The position numbers and the translations under genes were made by a program. Of a stretch of DNA of 64,000 nucleotides, positions 1-7,734 are shown one piece after another. The stretch lies in the NCBI GenBank assembly GCA_947629675.1, contig CANREM010000006.1:1-64000 (forward strand). The letters run 5' to 3'. This DNA is from an uncultured Clostridia bacterium. Its GTDB lineage: Bacteria > Bacillota > Clostridia > Christensenellales > Borkfalkiaceae. Under the pieces are notes generated by a model that saw only the letters and a list, made by a program, of their open reading frames with translations, did no database searches and was not told where the DNA came from. Each line of letters opens with the position of its first letter. Position 1 is the stretch's first letter.

Positions 1-204
1 AAAACAAAGGAGCCGTCGTTTACGATAACGGCGAAGGTGTGGATTGAAAAAACGTCTGCACAGGGAATCGTTTCAAAACAAGGGAAAGGCGGAGGGACAT
101 TTGCCCATCATGAGATCGCGATCGATTTCATTACCTGGCTGTTTCCTGAGAAGAGATACCAACTCTCCAAGATGCTCATAAATCGGATCTTGGATTTGAA
201 ATAG
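1..204 (+). CDS. KilA-N domain protein, C-terminal part (cut by window start)
   Basis: Frame 1 is open from the first base to a TAG at 202-204 (67 codons seen). It is absent from the ORF track because its start lies outside the window. The peptide contains WIEKTSAQGIVSKQGKGGG followed by TFAHHEIAIDFITWLFPE, which matches the end of the KilA-N DNA-binding domain (the GGTYAHxDIAxEFASW motif) found in phage and mobile-element proteins. The protein stops about 20 residues after that motif, whereas many KilA-N proteins continue with a second domain, so this copy may be truncated. Nothing upstream can be seen. The match to the family is by eye. Confidence 0.7.
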   Translation, partial: KTKEPSFTITAKVWIEKTSAQGIVSKQGKGGGTFAHHEIAIDFITWLFPEKRYQLSKMLINRILDLK

Positions 205-386
205 AGTAAACAAGTTTTGCGGCAAAACGAAAAGAGACTTGTGAATAGACTTAGATCATTCTCGAAGCAAAGTTGCATCAACAAAAATCCGCTATATTTC
301 GCCCCTTGTGATAATCTCTTTTGTTGAACAATCTTTTGGGTACGATGCCTAAAACAATCGGCGCACAATGTGTGCGCCGAAAGAGA
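205..386. other. Short intergenic region between convergent genes
   Basis: The KilA-N remnant (+) and the ATPase (-) converge here. The only feature I see is the hairpin listed separately. The 86-aa minus-strand and 63-aa plus-strand ORFs of the track look like shadows with no recognisable motif. Confidence 0.4.
352..379 (-). terminator. Rho-independent terminator for the AAA/DUF4143 gene
   Basis: A perfect 9-bp stem (cggcgcaca / tgtgcgccg) with a 3-nt loop lies just past the stop codon at 387. Read on the minus strand it is followed by attgtttt. It fits an intrinsic terminator of the minus-strand gene. Confidence 0.6.
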
Positions 387-1742
387 TTACAGGAACATCG
401 CCATATAGAGAGGGAGATAGACGATCCCGTCATCCACTTTCAGATCGGAGGAATGAAGCACATAGGGCTCAAAGAGCTGTTCCCCGAATTTCGCGATGAA
501 TTTCTTGATTGAGGAGAGGGTATAGTTCTTGCCCGATTTTACCTCGACCGGCGAGATGTTGTGACGGGCAGTCGTCTTGCTCTTTGCGATGAGGAAATCG
601 ATCTCCATTCTTGATGCGGGGTCGGTATCCGTCGGACAGGAATAGAAGTACAGTTTATGCCCGTTTGCAACAAGCATCTGCGCGACGATATTTTCCACGA
701 GCATCCCTTCGTTGACTTCCAATTTGTCGAAGAGAAGTTTTTTGTAGAGTTCCTCGGAGACGATGGAATTTTCGTCGAAGGCGTGGCTTATGAGAAGTCC
801 CGTGTCCGCCATATAACACTTTAAGGTCATGCGGTTCATGTTGAGTTTGAGACCGATGTTGGGTGCGGTCGTGTTGTAGCAGGGATTCACGATCATGGCG
901 TCTGTCAGCCAAAAGAAAGCGTCCTCGTAGTCACGAAAGCGAGCTTCTTTCTTCAAAGAGGACAGTTTGAATTTCTTTTCATGCTTTTGAAGTTGCGCGG
1001 GGATCTCGTCGAAGATGCTCTCCACCTTCATCTCATAGCCTGCAGCGTGTTTGACGATATCGGCACGGTAAAGCTCCAAAATATCCCGTTTTACGGCATC
1101 AACCCTTCCAAAGTCTTTCGTGGCGACATATTCCGAAACGGCTTGGGGCATCCCGCCGACGATGAGATATTGGCGGAAGCAGTCCATGACCTTACGGTGA
1201 AGTGCCTGTCCGAGCGGCAAACGCTTCTCAAAGCAGGTGCGTAAAAACTCAATTGTAATATCGCTTCCGATCGCCCACAGAAATTCTTCAAAGTCCATCG
1301 GGACCATGCGCACATGTCGCTCTTCGGAGGGGATCAGAATATCCTTTGCATTCTTTTTGATGGACATGAGCGAACCCGTCTCGATATAATCGTATCTTCC
1401 GTCGGCAACAAGATATTTGAGTGCTGCCCGCGCACGGGGGAAGAGCTGCACTTCATCGAAGATGATGAGAGACTTCCGCTCGACGAGCTTCACGCCGTAA
1501 TACTGGGAAAGAAAGAGAAAGAAGGTGTCGAGATCGTCGAGATAGGCGTCGAAGAGGTCGAGGACGGACTTTGCCGCGCGGTTGAAGTCCAACAGGATAT
1601 AGGACGCATACTCGTTCTTTGCAAATTCCTCGGCAATGTAGCTCTTTCCGACCCGCCGTGCGCCGTCGATGAGAAGAACGGTCTTGCCCGCAGAGGAATT
1701 TTTCCACTCGGAAAGCGTATCGTAAATTTTACGTTTTAACAT
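387..1742 (-). CDS. AAA ATPase with C-terminal DUF4143 domain
   Basis: The 451-aa protein has a Walker A motif GARRVGKS near residues 26-33 and a Walker B motif LIIFDEVQ near 91-98. This is the AAA_14 arrangement. The C-terminal half carries EIDFLIAKS and, about 12 residues on, PVEVKSGKNY, the D...ExK spacing of the PD-(D/E)XK-like fold seen in DUF4143 proteins. The family is common and patchily distributed in gut bacteria, and its biochemical role is not established. The gene is monocistronic, with its own minus-strand promoter and terminator. A second family member lies at 8539 and shares the architecture but little local sequence. The ATG at 1742 is kept because the P-loop lies at the expected distance from it. 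Confidence 0.8.
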   Translation of the reverse strand: MLKRKIYDTLSEWKNSSAGKTVLLIDGARRVGKSYIAEEFAKNEYASYILLDFNRAAKSVLDLFDAYLDDLDTFFLFLSQYYGVKLVERKSLIIFDEVQLFPRARAALKYLVADGRYDYIETGSLMSIKKNAKDILIPSEERHVRMVPMDFEEFLWAIGSDITIEFLRTCFEKRLPLGQALHRKVMDCFRQYLIVGGMPQAVSEYVATKDFGRVDAVKRDILELYRADIVKHAAGYEMKVESIFDEIPAQLQKHEKKFKLSSLKKEARFRDYEDAFFWLTDAMIVNPCYNTTAPNIGLKLNMNRMTLKCYMADTGLLISHAFDENSIVSEELYKKLLFDKLEVNEGMLVENIVAQMLVANGHKLYFYSCPTDTDPASRMEIDFLIAKSKTTARHNISPVEVKSGKNYTLSSIKKFIAKFGEQLFEPYVLHSSDLKVDDGIVYLPLYMAMFL

Positions 1743-1776
1743 AGAAAAACCACCAAATCGAGAATTTTATATTTCG

Positions 1777-1805
1777 ATTGTAACACGTAACCGAGATTTT
1801 TGCAA
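1777..1805 (-). promoter_or_regulatory. Sigma-A-type promoter of the AAA/DUF4143 gene
   Basis: On the minus strand TTGCAA (1800-1805) is separated by 17 nt from TACAAT (1777-1782). The start codon is 34 nt further on, at 1742. Confidence 0.6.
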
Positions 1806-2069
1806 GCAAAATCTTACACATAATCAAATATTTGATAAATTTGAACAACTTAATCTATGTGCACAGATTTAACAAGATAAACGCAACATTGAAGAAAACA
1901 TCTTAAATAAATTTGTCTATGTTTTCTTAAAATATTAGACGAAGATGAGTATGGTGATAGCGTCAAATTATGTGAATATATTTTTGATAAAACATGCAGT
2001 TCAGTATTGCTTTTAATAAAAATTTGTGATATTATTAAATAAAGGAGTTGATTTAATTTCAATCAAATC
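1806..2069. other. AT-rich intergenic region ahead of the RelA/SpoT operon
   Basis: The base composition drops sharply here compared with the flanking genes. I see no RNA gene. A good Shine-Dalgarno AAAGGAG (2041-2047) sits unusually far, 22 nt, from the ATG at 2070. The spacer contains a small inverted repeat ttgatt / aatcaa that could fold to shorten the distance. The 70-aa minus-strand ORF of the track has no supporting motif. Confidence 0.4.
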
Positions 2070-3245
2070 ATGAGTAAAATGAGGTTTATAAGAAAAACAG
2101 AAGAAAAAAGAAGGTATTTATTATCGGCTTTTAAGGATTTGATTATTGACAAAGAGCTTAACTGGGCTAAGACTCAAATCGAGGAACAAATAAAATTATT
2201 TATTAAATATTTGATAGAAAATTTAGGGCCAAAACAAAGAATCTTCGAGAATCCAGAATCTCGAATTAAAAGTTATGATTCTTTTTCTGAAAAAATTTGC
2301 CGGAAAGGATACATCCAAACTTGGCGGGTTACCGATGATAAAGATACAAACAAGGAACTTATCATGCGGCAATTGCCAGATTTAATAGGATTCAGAATAA
2401 CGTGTTTCTTTTTGGACGCTGAATGGAATATCTATAATTTATTGAAAGAATATAATGACAATGGCAAATTTGAAGAAATTACGATTAACTTTAATGAAAA
2501 TCATGAGCAAAAAAACGGTCACACACTTTATAAGGTCACAGGAAAGTATAATAATAAGTACAGTTTTGAATTACAGATAAAATCGATCATGCATAATATT
2601 TGGGGGGAAGTTGATCACAAAACTATTTACAAAAGTAGAGACTTTGATCCGAATATAGAAACCAAAAGAAACATATCAGAAGAACTATTTAATATATTAA
2701 AAGCTTCCGATAAACAATTACAAATATTGTTTGAAGAAACAAATACCGAAGAAAAATTATTGCAATCGCTGTTTTTTGTAAAAACAAAGAAAGAAACCTC
2801 TAAACAGATTGGAACGGATATATTGGCAGAGCATTATGACCGATTTTTTAAGATTTTTTCAGAAAAAATTGATCGCGATCGAATAAAAGACTATATCATA
2901 GTTGCATTACAGGAGAAAAAATATAAAAGAAAAAAGGACAATTTACGCACGGTAGAAACGTTAGAGAAGGAATTGATAAAAGAAATACAAAATAAATTTT
3001 ACGAATATGATTTAAAATCTATATTTTTTATCGCAAAAGTAATCTATTCGTTTAATAGTTATAATGAGTTCCTAAATTATTTATCGCATCGTTTGCTAAG
3101 TCCATACGCACACGACGAAACAGATGAATTTGATACTGGCCATGATGAATTTGACGATTTTGTTGCACAAGAGGATCCACAGGCGCAGAAAATAAAAGAT
3201 ATAATTACATTATTGAGTAACAAAATAGGGAGAGTAAAAGAATGA
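2070..3245 (+). CDS. RelA/SpoT-type nucleotidyltransferase domain protein
   Basis: The 391-aa protein carries the synthetase-fold signatures of RelA/SpoT enzymes in order: RIKSYDSFSEK (residues 65-75), DLIGFRITCFF (104-114), HTLYKV near 151 and ELQIKSIMHNIWGEVDH (167-183), the latter matching the ExQ...W.E.EH motif. There is no HD hydrolase, TGS or ACT domain, so it resembles a small alarmone synthetase or a toxSAS toxin with a long C-terminal extension (about 190-391) ending in an acidic stretch HDETDEFDTGHDEFDD. Housekeeping small synthetases are usually near 200-270 aa. It overlaps the next gene by ATGA (3242-3245), so the two are translationally coupled. The operon is AT-rich and lies beside a tRNA scar. 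Whether it makes ppGpp, another nucleotide, or pyrophosphorylates tRNA cannot be told from sequence. Confidence 0.8.
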   Translation: MSKMRFIRKTEEKRRYLLSAFKDLIIDKELNWAKTQIEEQIKLFIKYLIENLGPKQRIFENPESRIKSYDSFSEKICRKGYIQTWRVTDDKDTNKELIMRQLPDLIGFRITCFFLDAEWNIYNLLKEYNDNGKFEEITINFNENHEQKNGHTLYKVTGKYNNKYSFELQIKSIMHNIWGEVDHKTIYKSRDFDPNIETKRNISEELFNILKASDKQLQILFEETNTEEKLLQSLFFVKTKKETSKQIGTDILAEHYDRFFKIFSEKIDRDRIKDYIIVALQEKKYKRKKDNLRTVETLEKELIKEIQNKFYEYDLKSIFFIAKVIYSFNSYNEFLNYLSHRLLSPYAHDETDEFDTGHDEFDDFVAQEDPQAQKIKDIITLLSNKIGRVKE

Positions 3246-4267
3246 TTCAGGTAAATCAAAAAAAGGATATAAACTTGTATGTCACGAAAAAGACCGTTGA
3301 TTGGCTTATCAAAAATACAGAAGTGAGTGTATTTGATCCCGTTAGTTTTGAGGGGTATCAACGCCAAATCAACGAGGAACACTGTCAAAAGATAGTTGAT
3401 TTTTTATGTGTTGATTTTTTCTTGCCGACTGCAATTATTTGTGCCACAAATGAAAAATTTAATGAGAATGTGCGGCTGAGAATTGTTGACGGACAACACC
3501 GTGTTTACGCTTTTCGTATGTTAAGGGAAGGCCATAAAGATAGATACGATGAAATTAAAGATAAAGAAGTTCCGGTTGTCGTAATGGAGCAAGTTGACGA
3601 AAAAGTGGAGATTGATACCTTCATTACTATTAATAAGACGTCAAAGAAAGTTGACACGTCATTGGCTATAGTATTGAAAAATAAGATAAATAAGTATGCG
3701 GATAGTAAAGATTTAAGTATGCCGAGAGCGGAATATCTAGCAGTGGAGGTTGCTCTTAAATTGCTTTCCGATCCAAATTGCGAATTATGGTTCAATAAAA
3801 TCCTTTTGGAGGGTACTACAAAGAATACGCCACAGCTTATCACGTTAAATTCTTTTGTAAGATCCACTCGTACGCTGATAAACAATATGGTAAAAAAGAA
3901 ATTGCTCGTGTTAGATTGGCGAACGAAAGAAGAAATCAATGGTTATGTTACAATTTGTCAAGAAGTCATTATGGCAATATGGAGTTCGGTGGCTGTTAGA
4001 TGGAGCGGTTTATTCAATGACGATTTGGAAAAGAGACGTATCATTCAAGGTCCAATTGGGTATGCATCAATTAATAGATTAGTAAATATCTTGCTGAATG
4101 AGTACGACACTATTTCTTTGAAAGATTTCAAACAAGTAATTGAAAGAAAGATAAGACAAATTTCGATAGATGACAATTACTGGTTACCCGGAGGTTTTTT
4201 CTCTGGATTTTCGTCTGAATCTGGCTATAGTATTGTTGCGAATGAGCTTCTCAATTCCATTAAATGA
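3242..4267 (+). CDS. DGQHR-motif protein (DndB/ParB-like fold)
   Basis: The 341-aa protein contains the hallmark IVDGQHRVYAFRMLREGH (DGQHR at residues 83-87), preceded by FEGYQRQINEEHCQKIVDFL (37-56). This is the layout of the DGQHR family that includes DndB, the regulator of phosphorothioation loci, and it relates distantly to ParB-type folds. No dnd genes are nearby. The gene overlaps the RelA/SpoT-like gene by 4 nt and must share its transcript, so the two products probably work together, for instance as effector and antidote or sensor. That partnership is inference. The gene is AT-rich like its partner. About 60 nt of AT-rich spacer separate its stop from the tRNA-Asn fragment. Confidence 0.75.
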   Translation: MIQVNQKKDINLYVTKKTVDWLIKNTEVSVFDPVSFEGYQRQINEEHCQKIVDFLCVDFFLPTAIICATNEKFNENVRLRIVDGQHRVYAFRMLREGHKDRYDEIKDKEVPVVVMEQVDEKVEIDTFITINKTSKKVDTSLAIVLKNKINKYADSKDLSMPRAEYLAVEVALKLLSDPNCELWFNKILLEGTTKNTPQLITLNSFVRSTRTLINNMVKKKLLVLDWRTKEEINGYVTICQEVIMAIWSSVAVRWSGLFNDDLEKRRIIQGPIGYASINRLVNILLNEYDTISLKDFKQVIERKIRQISIDDNYWLPGGFFSGFSSESGYSIVANELLNSIK

Positions 4268-4330
4268 GAAGTTTCGTCGCTAAACACAAAAGATATTTTA
4301 AAAACATAATTTTGCCTGTAAACCTGTACG

Positions 4331-4392
4331 ATTGGTAGAGCACGCGGCTGTTAACCGCGGTGTCGTCAGTTCGAGTCTGACAGGAGCAGCCA
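4331..4392 (+). tRNA. tRNA-Asn(GTT) 3' fragment, likely attachment-site scar
   Basis: From the D-loop (attggtagagc) to the encoded CCA end the sequence is a textbook tRNA-Asn. It has anticodon stem cgcgg / ccgcg with loop ctgttaa (anticodon GTT at 4350-4352), T arm gtcag-ttcgagt-ctgac, and the acceptor 3' strand aggagca-g-cca. The matching acceptor 5' strand tgctcct and D-stem partner are missing. The upstream bases cctgtaaacctgtacg do not pair, so this is not a complete tRNA. Its normal terminator follows. Integrases often recombine within tRNA genes and leave exactly such a 3' remnant at one end of the element. This suggests the segment to the left is an integrated island. Confidence 0.75.
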
Positions 4393-4412
4393 CGTCGCGG
4401 CAGGCACGGTTC

Positions 4413-4445
4413 AAAGAAACGGCTTTTAGCCGTTTCTTTCCTTTT
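4413..4445 (+). terminator. Terminator of the tRNA-Asn locus
   Basis: A 12-bp perfect stem (aaagaaacggct / agccgtttcttt) with a 3-nt loop is followed by cctttta. The position directly after the tRNA is typical and suggests the DNA to the right is the native chromosome side. Confidence 0.8.
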
Positions 4446-4545
4446 ATGCCTGCCAATCCTCTTCGCAAAAAATCTTTCTATGAAATCTTTTTTGCGAGGA
4501 GAAAGATGCTATTCATTTTACGTCTAATTCGGTCAGCCCAAAAAA

Positions 4546-4576
4546 CCTGTGCACCCGCAAGGTGCGCAGGCTTTTT
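4546..4576. terminator. Bidirectional intrinsic terminator
   Basis: The stem cctgtgcacc / ggtgcgcagg (one G-U pair) has loop cgcaa. It is preceded by a run of A and followed by cttttt. It insulates the PIN-like gene from the tRNA side. The remaining spacer up to 4745 shows no other feature. The track ORF 4332-4712 starts inside the tRNA and is spurious. Confidence 0.6.
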
Positions 4577-4745
4577 GCGTACGCAGCGTACGCCCTTTAT
4601 AGGCCGTTTTTTGCTGTTGGAGAGGCAGAGAAGCGTGAAAAGTCCACTTGCCAGATCTCATGTGAAAATAAATTGTAACATTTTTTCACGTTCAACTCGT
4701 CCTATCCAATAAAGGAAAATATAATTCAAAGGAAGGATATGTGAA

Positions 4746-6011
4746 ATGTCAGAAAAGTTCATGCCGCTGATAGTTGTTCTTGCTGCGAATGTGTTTGACC
4801 ATGCCGGGTATTCCTATCAAAGCGGTGATTTGGGTACTCTTAAACAACATATTGATGATGGTGCGATCGGAGAATTGATCATCAGCGACGCTGTGGCAAA
4901 GGCTTGTAAACAGCAGCTGAAAGAGAGTGCCGATCTGTTGGCCGAGGATTTCAAAAAGGTATTTGACACACACCAGTGGAAACTTGCAGAAGGGATAGGT
5001 TGTCTGTCCGATGTGCCGGCCGTGTTCGATAAGCAAAATTTAGAAGAAGGGTTACTCAAGAACTTCGGGCAATACCTGACGGATACGCACGCGAAAATTC
5101 TTACAGATTTGACAAAATTAAAGCAGATCCCGAATGGCTACAATGAAATATACGTCGTGAGCGACGATTCGGATGGCGGGATAGTTCCCCGCGGAATAGA
5201 GAAAATAAAGATCTTTCACACGCTCAAAGAGCTGTTTCATGCGATCGGCTCGCCCCGGGGCGATGTTGTCCGGGCGATGAGATATTTCAAAGATACGCAA
5301 GCGGATCTCAACAGTTACATTGAAAATATTCTCTGGACCAAACCGGTGATCGTCGAAGGGCAGACATGGGATAGACATGGGGTTTGCGAGGGAGAAGAAT
5401 ATGATGACTTTGAGATACTGAACATTGTCGTCCATTCGGATGTTCACAGCATAGAGTGTCTCAACGGAAAGGCCTTTCTGTCGTTGAGCGTAAAGGCCGA
5501 GATAGAAGTCGAATGTTCATATCTTGACGAGGGCAACTCCGTTTGGGATCCCGAAGAAAAAGATTATCTCTACAAGGCGCGCGGGGATATCATAGAAAAC
5601 CATGAAATTGCATTTCCGGCAGAAGTGGTCTGTGAGATCGCAAACAAGCAGATCAAGCGGAAAACAGTGAAGCCGCTTTTGCAACGTCGGCTCCTTCTCG
5701 ATCGGAACACTCTGACAGACCGTTGTAATACGGACGCATCCGAGCCGGGCAAATTTTATGAGCATTTGGCTTGCAAATGCGGGCACTATATTACCGTAAA
5801 CCTGATCGACCACAAGGAAGAAACGGGCACTGCGTCCGCAGGGGAAACGGGAAATGAAACGGCGCATCATATTGCCTGTGAGGACCGCTGTCCCAATTGC
5901 GGAAGAAAGTTCAGGATCGGCGGAGTTATTTATGAATATCCTTCCGGCTCATTTAATTATAAGGATATCAACACGGAATGGGACGGGGAAAATGATATGG
6001 AAGAGCGTTGA
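4746..6011 (+). CDS. PIN-like domain protein with C-terminal zinc ribbon
   Basis: The 421-aa protein begins PLIVVLAANVFDHAGYSY and continues with SGDLGTLKQHIDDGAIGELIISDAVAKACKQQL, the strand-helix pattern of PIN domains of the DUF4935 type. IYVVSDDSDGG near residue 136 fits the later acidic motif. The first PIN aspartate (normally LDTN) is replaced by Ala in LAAN, so nuclease activity is doubtful. The C terminus has a cysteine set, CKCGHY about residue 345 and CPNCGRKF about residue 380, that should bind zinc. A Shine-Dalgarno aaggaagg precedes the ATG. It stands alone on the plus strand. The family call is by eye and tentative, and the function is unknown. Confidence 0.45.
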   Translation: MSEKFMPLIVVLAANVFDHAGYSYQSGDLGTLKQHIDDGAIGELIISDAVAKACKQQLKESADLLAEDFKKVFDTHQWKLAEGIGCLSDVPAVFDKQNLEEGLLKNFGQYLTDTHAKILTDLTKLKQIPNGYNEIYVVSDDSDGGIVPRGIEKIKIFHTLKELFHAIGSPRGDVVRAMRYFKDTQADLNSYIENILWTKPVIVEGQTWDRHGVCEGEEYDDFEILNIVVHSDVHSIECLNGKAFLSLSVKAEIEVECSYLDEGNSVWDPEEKDYLYKARGDIIENHEIAFPAEVVCEIANKQIKRKTVKPLLQRRLLLDRNTLTDRCNTDASEPGKFYEHLACKCGHYITVNLIDHKEETGTASAGETGNETAHHIACEDRCPNCGRKFRIGGVIYEYPSGSFNYKDINTEWDGENDMEER

Positions 6012-6115
6012 CTTTAGGGCCGTATCGCAAAGAGGGATTTGCGGTATTTTTCTGAAGAGATTTGTGCCGATTTGCCGAAGGAATCTGCGGTGGACGTGGC
6101 GGTTCCTTCCACAAA

Positions 6116-6142
6116 AAAACCGCGCTTTTGCAGCGCGGTTTT
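6116..6142 (-). terminator. Terminator of the sigma / peptidase / membrane protein operon
   Basis: The stem aaaaccgcgc / gcgcggtttt has loop ttttgca. On the minus strand it ends in seven T. It lies 20 nt beyond the stop of the last operon gene. Confidence 0.8.
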
Positions 6143-6161
6143 GGAACAATTGGTGGGGGCA

Positions 6162-6848
6162 TTAATTCTCGGTCGCGTGGACGATCGCCTGCACGCTGTC
6201 GAGGAAGGTATGGCCATCGAGGATAAGTTCGTCGTACTGCGTAATATAAACACAATCGATAGTTCCTTTGATTTCCGCCTTGCAGGTGATTGTTTCAAAC
6301 CCATACTGCGGATGGATCGTAGATTCTAATTGATATGTAATGGCATAGTGTGTCAGGGTTTCGAAAATGGGCGTCAATGAAAAGGTAAAGTTCGGATATT
6401 CATAATGCTCATTGCAAGTGATGTAAAATTCGCCGTAAAGCGAATTATCAGAGCGATTGATTGTCAATTGATAATACAATGCTTCGCCGCTGACACTATC
6501 GTATGTTCTCGTAATAGCGATTTGACAGGCGGTTTCATCGAAGGTAAGCAAAAAATCATGCAGTTCCGCGTTCATCTTTTCGACCGTGCTGTCTTCGGTG
6601 ACGAAGTTCTCTTCCAAATACTTCTCCTCCTGCGCATTGAAGGGGTAGAGCGTAAAGACGCACGTGAGCACAACGGCGAGGGAGGCGGCGAGACTCGCCG
6701 CCCCCGCGATCCATGCGGCGCGGTGGGGCTTTTTTTTGGGAGGCTCTATCCCCAAAGCGCGAAGCGTCTCCCCGCCGTCCGCCTCCATGATCGCCAGCCG
6801 GTCTTGCTTTGCCTGTTTTTTCAGATACCTTTTTACATTCATGCTCAA
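6162..6848 (-). CDS. Single-pass membrane protein, possible anti-sigma partner
   Basis: The 228-aa protein has a charged cytoplasmic stretch of about 44 residues (MNVKRYLKKQAKQDRLAIME...), one membrane helix near 45-68 (WIAGAASLAASLAVVLTCVF), and an extracytoplasmic domain of about 160 residues with no family I recognise. Its start overlaps the stop of the peptidase-like gene by 4 nt. It is the third gene of an operon headed by an ECF-type sigma factor. The topology and context fit an anti-sigma factor, but the cytoplasmic part shows no zinc-binding HxxxCxxC motif, so this is inference. Confidence 0.55.
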   Translation of the reverse strand: MSMNVKRYLKKQAKQDRLAIMEADGGETLRALGIEPPKKKPHRAAWIAGAASLAASLAVVLTCVFTLYPFNAQEEKYLEENFVTEDSTVEKMNAELHDFLLTFDETACQIAITRTYDSVSGEALYYQLTINRSDNSLYGEFYITCNEHYEYPNFTFSLTPIFETLTHYAITYQLESTIHPQYGFETITCKAEIKGTIDCVYITQYDELILDGHTFLDSVQAIVHATEN

Positions 6849-7672
6849 TAGATGTTGACGGCCAGGGCGTCGATGATCCTTGTCTTGAAATTGATGTTAT
6901 ACAGTCCTGCGGAATCGATGGCGGCCCCCGAGGCCACGTTGAAGTAGTAGTCGGTCACATTGCCCGCCGTTGTGACATAGTTGTATATGTAATATCCGAA
7001 GCCGACCATGACGTGGTTGGCAGTCGAGAGCGAGTAGCCAATGGAATCAAAGGTGTCTCTTTCAGCCATGAAACCGACGTTATACCCACTCACAAAGAAC
7101 ACGATGGGCTGGTTGGCCTCTATGTATGTCTTTGCCTTGGAGAAGCTGAAGGAGCCGGAGGACATGCAGGAGGCGGTGGAAACGGACATGCCCTTCTCCT
7201 TGCAGAACTTCTTTATGCCGTCTACGAACTGCGCCTCCGTCGTACCCGTCTCATCCGTCCCCATGTAGTCATAGAGCGTATGTGCCAATGCAAAGGTCGC
7301 TTCATCCTGTGACGAATAGGAGTATGCCACTCCTGCGATCAAAGAGCCGGATTTGTGGTTGGGGATGAGATCTTCGTTATAGCGGTCGTAGAATCCTATG
7401 AGATTGCTGCCCGCGACCGCCGCGCAAGAGGAGACGGCGGGGGAATAAGTATACCGCGGGGGAATGATCGCGAGATCATAGACGCTTTTCTCTCTGGAGA
7501 TAAAATCTCTCCTTACGATCTCCGTCGAATGCGTGTCGTCATTGGTCCCGTTGTAGACGATCGTCTCGCAAAAACGCAGGCCGTCATCGCCATTTTTGAG
7601 GGAGGCGCAGGGTGCCGCGCCGAGTGTGCCGAGCATCAAAAGGCTCAAGCCGATGGTTGTGAGATGTAACAT
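6845..7672 (-). CDS. Secreted papain-fold (C39-like) peptidase-like protein
   Basis: The 275-aa protein has an N-terminal signal peptide (TIGLSLLMLGTLGAAPCAS). SSCAAVAGSNLIGFYDRY places a Cys at 83 in the position of the nucleophile of C39/papain-like enzymes (xCxxxAxxNLxxYYD pattern). TANHVMVGFGYY gives a His at 220 and YYFNVASG gives an Asn at 245, completing a plausible Cys-His-Asn triad. A strong Shine-Dalgarno (aggagg) precedes the ATG. It sits between an ECF sigma gene and a membrane protein gene, so it may be an exported enzyme controlled by that sigma factor or part of the signalling path. Substrate unknown. Confidence 0.6.
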   Translation of the reverse strand: MLHLTTIGLSLLMLGTLGAAPCASLKNGDDGLRFCETIVYNGTNDDTHSTEIVRRDFISREKSVYDLAIIPPRYTYSPAVSSCAAVAGSNLIGFYDRYNEDLIPNHKSGSLIAGVAYSYSSQDEATFALAHTLYDYMGTDETGTTEAQFVDGIKKFCKEKGMSVSTASCMSSGSFSFSKAKTYIEANQPIVFFVSGYNVGFMAERDTFDSIGYSLSTANHVMVGFGYYIYNYVTTAGNVTDYYFNVASGAAIDSAGLYNINFKTRIIDALAVNIY

Positions 7673-7734
7673 TTTTTCCTCCTATGTGGTATTTTTATAC
7701 CTTAATAAGTAGGTCGCGGCGGGGAACAAAAAAG

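Noticed and set aside
4321-4392. Functional tRNA-Asn
   Set aside because: The acceptor 5' strand and D-stem have no pairing partners, so only the 3' part is present.
4332-4712. 126-aa ORF
   Set aside because: It begins inside the tRNA-Asn fragment and runs through two terminators; a common artefact.
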